From the NCBI GenBank assembly GCA_047967505.1, contig CM106541.1: a stretch of DNA of 64,000 bases; one strand, 5' to 3'. A model generated the notes under the pieces. It had not been told where the DNA came from and searched no databases. It was given only the letters and a program-made list of their open reading frames with translations. This DNA comes from Dipteris shenzhenensis (Eukaryota; Polypodiophyta; Polypodiopsida; Gleicheniales). A program made the position numbers and the translations under genes. How positions within the stretch are numbered: the first letter of the stretch is position 1; each line of letters opens with the position of its first letter. Of the stretch, positions 58,124 through 64,000 are shown piece after piece.

Positions 58124-60156
58124 GCAGATCCACAAAAGCAACCAAAGAGGAAGAGAGTAATGAAGGAGAAGAACATTTAAATGCATTGGGATATCTATGT
58201 TGCAAGCGAAGATGTATGCGCTTCATTGATCTTGTAGACATCAGGGAATGTAGAGGACACGTGTGGCAAAGAAGAGGAAGCGAAAGAAATGAATACCTTC
58301 TCACAAGTCTCTCTTGCTTTCTTCAGAATGGCAATAAAAGGCTAAGTTCAAGACAAAAGGTAAAACCTCTCGTAAATGGAAAAAAGATTTGCAATAAGGC
58401 ATATCGCAATATTACTGGATTATCCCATGGTACATATTGGGATTTAGTCACCAAGGCAAAGGGCGGCAACAAATTTAGCATTCACGGTAATAGAGGAAGG
58501 TCCAAATCAAGAATCTCAACTGTCAGGGCAGCAACAATTTTGCAAGACTTCATACATGAAAATGCTTTACCTCAACCCCATATATCTACCAAACTCCCTA
58601 ACGGTGACGCGATCACTGAAATGCACCTTCCAATGGGCTTGACAATGCTCGAAGTATTTGACTCTATTGCAAAAAAACAAAGGCAAAGAGGGGATGCCGT
58701 AGCTTCTTCTCATACTTTGTATACTCTTTGGAAGAAGAACTTTGGATATGTTAAAATCCCAAGGAGGAAAAAAATGTCAAAGTGCAATGTCTGTGATGAT
58801 TTAAAGCGAGCGATTGAGAGTGCAACATGTCCAAATCAAAGGGAATTATACAAAAAAAACCAAAAATCTCATCATGACCTTATTCGAGATTCCAGACAAA
58901 AATATGCATTTTGGAAGGAGCAAGCTATTTCGCATCCCAATGACTACATGTGCCTTATTGTAGATGGCATGGATCAAAATACAACAACATTGCCTCGTTT
59001 TGTTGCCACTCCACCTAAATTACAAGGAAAGCACTTTCTAAAGACACATCTATGTGGAGTGTTAGTGCATGGAATTAAGTTCTTTGCAGATGTATGGATT
59101 GATTCCTTGCATCTACATGATAGCAATCAAGTTGTAACATCTATTATGAAGGCAATTCGCAATGTACATGCAGAAAAAGGTTGCCTACCACCGACTTTGA
59201 GAATACAAGCTGATAATTACTGGCGAGAAATTAAGAATGTACTCATGTTTGCATTATGCTCCATGCTAGTTGCTCATCGAATCTTCAATGAGGTCGAATG
59301 TGGATTTTTGTATGTTGGGCATAAACATGAGGATATCGATCAGGTTTTTAGCACAGTCTCAAGGGAGCTTAAATGCAAGGATGTGGAGACAATAGATGAC
59401 TTGGTAAGAAGATGTGGCAGGCAAGTTGGTGGTCGTAAGGAAAGTATAGTATGTGAGAGGCTCGAAAGAATGTATGATTGGAAGAGCTTCATTCTACCTT
59501 TCATACAAACGGGTTGTGATGCATTGATAGGTCATACCAATCCACACTACTTTCGTTTTTTTAAAAAAGATGAAAAACCCATAATGCAATGGCAACAGTA
59601 TTCTCATGATACAAAATGGGAACCTGAAGAACCTTACAGTCTCTTAACTTCAATTCCCAGCAAGGAAAGGTATCCAACATGGGCTCCTATACAAGAATTC
59701 AATGAGAGGTTTAACTGTGAAATAGAAGGATTAAAAGCATTTATTACATACAAAGAGGAAACGGTTCGGAGATATCCTCATTCGAAGCCTACTTGGAGAG
59801 AACACACTACCACTATAATTAACAAGACACGAAATTTAATAAAGGACCTTGAGAGAATGCGAGGCTCAAAGGATGTCAAGGAAGAATGCAATATGTTTTG
59901 GCCAAATGTTCATAACGATTTGCACCCAGCTCCAGTCTTTGAAAATGAATTTGTATCATTACTCCCACGTCCATATTGTGGACTCAAGAAGAGAGAGTTT
60001 ATGCCACAAGTAGATATAGAGGTCGATTGTTTTGTTGTGGTTCGGCCATCGGATGATGAATATGAGAATGTGAAGTTTTGGGTTGCAAAAGTAGTTGATG
60101 TGCAAAGAGATGACCAAGGGAGAGCTACAACATCTCGGGCGGTCCACCTTACATAA
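58099..60156 (+). CDS. DUF7869-like protein, candidate RNase H-fold transposase (685 codons)
   Basis: Uninterrupted ORF. The N-terminus has a cysteine cluster (LCCKRRCMRF, 33-42), KKICNKAYRNITGLSHGTYW (95-114) and HGNRGR (129-134). A CNVCDD pair (229-234) follows. The central domain shows LIVDGMDQNT (D289), LRIQADNYWREIKN (D372) and VGHKHEDIDQVFS (E411, D412, D414). This is the DUF7869 pattern known from many eukaryotic transposon-like proteins. Spacing and order fit a D-D-E/D RNase H fold, which is my inference. The C-terminus has FVVVRPSDDEYENVKFWVAKV, a Tudor/BAH-like strand pattern, and stops abruptly. The last residues SRAVHLT lie in a MITE terminal repeat. The start codon is the first ATG in frame; the frame may continue from the disrupted upstream region. 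Confidence 0.65.
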   Translation: MHEEKANLGRSTKATKEEESNEGEEHLNALGYLCCKRRCMRFIDLVDIRECRGHVWQRRGSERNEYLLTSLSCFLQNGNKRLSSRQKVKPLVNGKKICNKAYRNITGLSHGTYWDLVTKAKGGNKFSIHGNRGRSKSRISTVRAATILQDFIHENALPQPHISTKLPNGDAITEMHLPMGLTMLEVFDSIAKKQRQRGDAVASSHTLYTLWKKNFGYVKIPRRKKMSKCNVCDDLKRAIESATCPNQRELYKKNQKSHHDLIRDSRQKYAFWKEQAISHPNDYMCLIVDGMDQNTTTLPRFVATPPKLQGKHFLKTHLCGVLVHGIKFFADVWIDSLHLHDSNQVVTSIMKAIRNVHAEKGCLPPTLRIQADNYWREIKNVLMFALCSMLVAHRIFNEVECGFLYVGHKHEDIDQVFSTVSRELKCKDVETIDDLVRRCGRQVGGRKESIVCERLERMYDWKSFILPFIQTGCDALIGHTNPHYFRFFKKDEKPIMQWQQYSHDTKWEPEEPYSLLTSIPSKERYPTWAPIQEFNERFNCEIEGLKAFITYKEETVRRYPHSKPTWREHTTTIINKTRNLIKDLERMRGSKDVKEECNMFWPNVHNDLHPAPVFENEFVSLLPRPYCGLKKREFMPQVDIEVDCFVVVRPSDDEYENVKFWVAKVVDVQRDDQGRATTSRAVHLT

Positions 60157-60340
60157 GCCAGCTATACAACGTGCGTTCGAAAGGTATTTAAAAAACCCCT
60201 CTGTAACCACATTTTATCTATTTATATACCCCTACTATGAATTTTTGGATCAATAATTATATCCCTTCAATAAATTCAAAATTTAAGAAGCCTATAATTT
60301 TTGCCCTCCTCTTGTACATTTCAGTGTAAGTTGAAACAAA
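60134..60340. mobile_element. Truncated MITE supplying the stop codon of the upstream ORF
   Basis: CTCGGGCGGTCCACC resembles the MITE end CTCGGGGGGGTCACT. Then ACGTGCGTTCGAAAGG and TATTTAAAAAACCCCTCTGTA match the interior of the copy at 22589. The right terminal repeat was not found. Confidence 0.55.
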
Positions 60341-60360
60341 TGCTACTTCTGAGAAATTGT

Positions 60361-60912
60361 ATTGTATAATTAAATAAAACCATTTAAATTGTATGTCGCT
60401 GAGATGCATGCTTTACATCCATACTAGTACCTAATAGAACGTATTTTCAACTTTTGATCTTTTCAATTCTCAAATTCTCATGTATTTACTTGACCTTATC
60501 CAATTTTGTTTTCCTTGCATGCTCCCAAACTGTCACCACCTACTAGAGATTTGCATGAAGTAACTTGAATTGAACAATTAATAAAATGGCACAAACTTAT
60601 AAGAAGATGGCTTAAACTTTAACCTTGTGTTAATCTATTGTATAATTGAATAAAACCATTTTAATTGTATGTCACCTAGATGCATGCTTTACATCCATAC
60701 TAGTACCTAATAGAACGTATTTTCAACTTTTGATCTTTTCAATTCTCAAATTCTCATGTATTTACTCCACCTTATCCAATTTTGTTTCTCTTGCATGCTC
60801 CGAAATTGTCAGTACCTACTAGAGATTTGCATGAAGTTACTTGAATTGAACTATGAATAAAATGGCACAAACTTATAAGAAGATGGCTTAAACTTTAACC
60901 TTGTGTTAATCT
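60361..60912. repeat. Tandem duplication, 2 x 276 bp
   Basis: ATTGTATAATTRAATAAAACC at 60361 recurs at 60637. The copies are nearly identical, with landmarks CATCCATACTAGTACC and TAACCTTGTGTTAATCTA. Non-coding. Confidence 0.9.
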
Positions 60913-61152
60913 AATGGGAGTTTTTATATTAAATATGATGCATGTAGTAGCATTATGTTGATGTAGTGCAAGCTATAGCCAAATTTCATCAAAAGTACCA
61001 AATGAAAAGGTAGAGTTGAATCCAAAGTACAAGCATATTGATATCTAAAAATAGATACAAGTTACAACCAAGACTTGTCATCAAGAGTTTAATCAAAACC
61101 TTAGACTTAGATGTGGCAAAAAATCAGCTAGAGATAGCTAGACTAAAGGTTG
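60913..61152. other. Intergenic
   Basis: No gene seen. It is the 3' flank of the minus-strand gene ending at 61153. Confidence 0.4.
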
Positions 61153-61315
61153 TTACACAGACTTCTCCTCCTCATCAATGGATCCTTGAATGACCTCAGC
61201 TGGATAACACGGAGGATGTGGAATTGTCTTGTTTATAGTGTAAAGATTATAGCCAAGGGAGGGCCCTAAAACAGGCCACTTGGCTTCCAAATTCGACCCT
61301 CCATCCAGTATTGCC
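61153..61315 (-). CDS. Probable last exon of the transposase-like gene
   Basis: Frame AILDGGSNLEAKWPVLGPSL, then YTINKTIPHPPCYPAEVIQG, ending EEEKSV and TAA at 61153-61155. It joins in phase to FLKSA-R upstream. Confidence 0.5.
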
Positions 61316-61703
61316 CTGTTTATTCACCAATAAGAATCAAGAATTTTGCATGATTAATGTTAGATATAGCTAGAAAACGTTTGCACTCAAGTTTATCTAA
61401 ATTACTTGACTTACAAAAAATATAGAATTATATCTGAAGAAAAGTTTGTATTCAAGTTTATCTTAAGGTTTGTATTCAAGGGAGGGCCCTAAAACAGGCC
61501 ATTTGGCTTCCAAATTCGACCCTCCATCCAGTATTGCCCTGTTTATTCACCAATAAGAATCAAGAATTTTGCATGATTAATGTTAGATATAGCTAGAAAA
61601 CGTTTGCACTCAAGTTTATCTAAATTACTTGACTTACAAAAAATATAGAATTATATCTGAAGAAAAGTTTGTATTCAAGTTTATCTTAAGGTATTTGACT
61701 TAC
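61258..61703. repeat. Tandem duplication, 2 x 223 bp, including a splice acceptor
   Basis: GGAGGGCCCTAAAACAGGCC at 61258 recurs at 61481. The copies are nearly identical through AAAGTTTGTATTCAAGTTTA. Confidence 0.9.
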
Positions 61704-61875
61704 AAAAAAATGTAGAATTTTGCCTCAAGAACTAGCCCAACTCCTTATGCGATACATGTGACATATCATTATCTGAAACCAAAATTAGCCAAGGATGATC
61801 CTTAGATGATGTAGCTCATTATAAAACATTATGGAAAGTTTTACCTTGCATGAAAAATGCAAAGTAAACTTACCT
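61316..61875 (-). other. Last intron of the transposase-like gene, enlarged by duplication
   Basis: Donor GTAAGTTTAC follows AAAAGTGCTAG near 61875. The acceptor AAACAG at 61316 leads into AILDGGSNLEAKW. A second copy of the acceptor and exon start lies 223 bp upstream at about 61538, made by a tandem duplication. Confidence 0.5.
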
Positions 61876-63313
61876 AGCACTTTTCAAAAAGTCATTAAAA
61901 ACTTTGTAGTCATTCTCATCTAGCTGGTACTTGTCTGTTCTTACAATATATGTCAAATTTGCTAATGCAATAATTGTTTCAATGTCCACCATGTTTAAGT
62001 CTGTCAAATCATAAGTAAACATTTGTGCTCCTTTTGCCCTTTGATACCATCCAAGCTGAACTTCCAAACCTTGGGGCCTATCTGCTAAATCAAAGCCATG
62101 CTTATAATCCACGTACCTCGCTCCGACTTTCTTCCTCATCTTTTGAACTCTTCCTAAGTACCATGTACCATGAGTTGCATTCATCTTCCTCGTGTTTGTA
62201 GCTTTGCCATTTCTTTTCATGTGTTGATTTCCTTGTCCTTTTGTGTCATCATGAAAGTATACAGCACAGTCACAACCTATGCCAAATAAATTTCCATTTG
62301 ATGATTGTGCTTTGGCTTCATGGTTGAAGTAAACACCTTGCTTTACCCTTGTGAGTCTATCTTTTGACAAGGTTGGACATCCATTGAGTTGGCTCACCAA
62401 TGTTGACTTGAAAATAAACTTTCCATCCACCTCTACAATGGGGCTAATGTTTTTCTTAGGGGGCATATTTCTTGTTTCCTTCAAAATGTCATCAATTTCA
62501 TGTCTAATCTCACTAAGTGCAATAACCTCTTCACTTTCATTGCTATTCTCGTCCATAGATTCTTCTTCACCACATGGCTCCACAAAGTCATCATTCTCAT
62601 CAGCTTCTCCCATTTCAGCATCTAGCTTACACCATGTAGACCCTGCATCTTTGAGTTGCTCCCCAATTTTGTCGATCATTCCTTTGAATATCTCCATCTC
62701 GTAGCTTGTGCTCCTCAATTGAAAAAGAATTGTAAACAATAGATACATGATTTAGTGTGATCCAAACACATCCAATTGTTGCTAGTTGTCGAGTAGGACT
62801 ATCAAGTGGGCTTGTAAGTTTCTTTCCACAGTGTACAAAGTCTTGATCATGAAGGCCATACACATTTCCTCCTACAATTTTTGCTCTCATATTCCATCCA
62901 CACCAATTGATAGCAAAAGGTTGTTCGCTTTTCTCCAAATAGTCTTCAAGCATCAACTTTCGTCTTCTACTATCTCCATCTGAAGCATGTCCAATTATGG
63001 GTCCAACTTTATCTTTCAGGTTTGCATTCCACATGGTCTCCAAAAGATTCCATTGGTTCCTTACAAAATCACTATCAAAACGATTGCATGTGCAATATGC
63101 ACAATCAAAGCCAAACATGGAAGAAGATCATGAAGAGGATTAACAATCAAAAGTCTAGCATAATGATCTATGATATGATTTTGAAAAGCATCTATAATAT
63201 TCGAGTATCCTTGTGAGCCTTCACCAACAACAATGGAGTCATTTGATGAGCATTGATGATATTCTCCTTTCTTTCCACAAAACCCAATAAGAGTGTCATC
63301 TTTTGCATTCCAT

Positions 63314-63435
63314 CTACACAACACGATTATAGAGTTTAATGACTTCCTCATCTTTTTGAGAGATTTCCAAACATAGCAATTATAAATATCTTGATGATAT
63401 AGATAAAAGTAGAATGCATAGAGAGCTAAAATTAC
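63314..63435 (-). other. Intron in transposase-like gene
   Basis: GTAATTTTAG donor and TTGTGTAG acceptor, 122 bp. Splicing joins HRI-R to WNAKDD across a split Arg codon. Confidence 0.6.
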
Positions 63436-64000
63436 CTTATTCGATGCTTAATGGTTGTCTCATCTTCCACTATGATAACTGGAACTATAGAAATGACTCC
63501 ATATCTTTTTTTTGCATCCATATAGATCTTCCCAACAGCATCGAATATGTATTCGTGCTCACCACAAATGAATTCAATTTCTTTTCTTCCTTGCCTTCTG
63601 GTGGTAGACAAAGATGGACCTCCAAGGTTTATACTCAAGAACTCATGTAGTCTTGGACCATCCCATAGCTTAATAACTTCATATATGATTTTTGTAGAGT
63701 CACTAAACCTGTGTCCTTGCTTTGACCGTAACATGTTCTGTGCCACTTCTTGAAAAAACTCCCACAAGGCTGATTTTCCACCAAACTTTCCTTGTCTATG
63801 AGCTTCAATTATGTTGTTACAAAAGCGTCGAATATCTTTCCTATTTATACATTCAAAACTTGATTCTTTCAAAGTTTTGACTCTGACTGACAGCATTACA
63901 ATTTTTGATGTTGCCCACCACAGCCTTCTTTTTTCTTCATTCAAACTTTTCCTACACTCAAAAGTGGCATTTTTTAGCTCTTCAATTGTCAGGTAGTCTA
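63436..64000 (-). CDS. Transposase-like exon, open to the window edge
   Basis: Frame open from the edge. DYLTIEELKNATFECRKSLN precedes the first visible ATG at 63944. It contains WEFFQEVAQNMLRSKQGHRF, WDGPRLHEFLSINLGGPSLS, FICGEHEYIFDAVGKIY and VIIVEDETTIKHRIR. It ends at a GT donor (63435). Confidence 0.6.

Larger units (their letters stand above)
61153..64000 (-). pseudogene. P-element/THAP9-like transposase gene, multi-exon, frame-disrupted, 5' end outside window
   Basis: Exons read leftwards from the window edge. The core shows IIVEDETTIKHRIR joined across an intron to WNAKDDTLIGFCG, then LLIVNPLHDLLP, RNQWNLLETMW, GPIIGHASDGDSRRRKLMLE, NVYGLHDQDFVHCGKKL and WITLNHVSIVY. In P/THAP9 transposases a DEM..ELIGF block, a SDGASxNRR block and a DPPHLxKxxRN block carry the catalytic residues of the RNase H fold. 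Order and context match here (E/D-E-T, S-D-G-D, H-D-Q-D), so assignment to that superfamily is an inference worth testing. The C-terminal half has VDGKFIFKSTLVSQLNG, HGTWYLGRVQKMRKK and YTLDLT-like segments. At least two frame changes (about 63090-63115 and 62640) disrupt it. Confidence 0.5.

Noticed and set aside
1-64000. rRNA genes, telomere repeats (TTTAGGG arrays), organellar genes
   Set aside because: Looked for by eye and not seen.

Overview
This window looks like repeat-dominated nuclear DNA of a land plant. The evidence is a CACTA transposase with DUF4216-type sequence and GT-AG introns, a Ty3/gypsy element with two RNase H domains, a Ty1/copia element, a chromodomain-bearing Ty3 element, a TRIM-like element primed by initiator Met-tRNA, MITEs and a long satellite array. 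No ordinary housekeeping gene, rRNA, organellar block or bacterial-style operon is visible. The mix, including two invertebrate/non-seed-plant-like transposase candidates at the right end, suggests a large-genome plant, possibly a fern or other non-seed plant. That placement is inference.

Left part (1-12.8 kb): AT-rich DNA with microsatellites and an old MITE. It is followed by a decayed plus-strand gene (3.6-5.8 kb) carrying an IDGGQHFAYAC motif, a decayed minus-strand gene with a possible Ulp1-type C48 protease end (6-7.9 kb), a solo LTR with 4-bp target duplication (7929-9787), a pyrimidine-rich tract, and a 786-bp terminal-inverted-repeat element containing a tRNA-like pol III promoter (10996-11781).

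Nested centre (11.9-27.8 kb): a minus-strand CACTA transposase relic is split by a complete 8.8-kb Ty3/gypsy element (12802-21604; same LTR family as the solo LTR; TSD GTAC; integrase deleted). Upstream of it a decayed copia element (about 21984-26050) has a deleted RT core and carries a 247-bp MITE with a clear 8-bp TSD. Beyond it lies a second relic of the GQH gene family (26.2-27.75 kb, three in-frame stops).

Low-complexity block (28.7-34.9 kb): about 5.4 kb of polypyrimidine DNA in repeated blocks. It includes a GC-rich minisatellite with about 14 copies of a GGCC-centred palindrome, and is followed by a promoter-like array of five CCAAT boxes and a TATA box pointing left.

Satellite region (35.2-56.8 kb): about 12 kb of a roughly 182-bp satellite. 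The monomers fall into three types in fixed order A-B-C, giving a higher-order repeat of about 546 bp, as in centromeric satellites. Two insertions interrupt it. One is a three-LTR, two-internal tandem TRIM/LARD element (39259-43498) with a perfect 5-bp TSD. The other is a scrambled Ty3 chromovirus (44485-49886) with no TSD, yet the satellite resumes in register within one base.

Right part (57-64 kb): next to the satellite edge lie a decayed DUF8039-like coding stretch and an open 685-codon DUF7869-like ORF with a possible D-D-E/D catalytic triad, whose C-terminus ends inside a MITE. After two local tandem duplications comes a minus-strand, multi-exon, frame-disrupted gene running off the window. 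Its motifs resemble the RNase H core of P-element/THAP9 transposases. These two loci and the GQH family are the best candidates for poorly described mobile systems.
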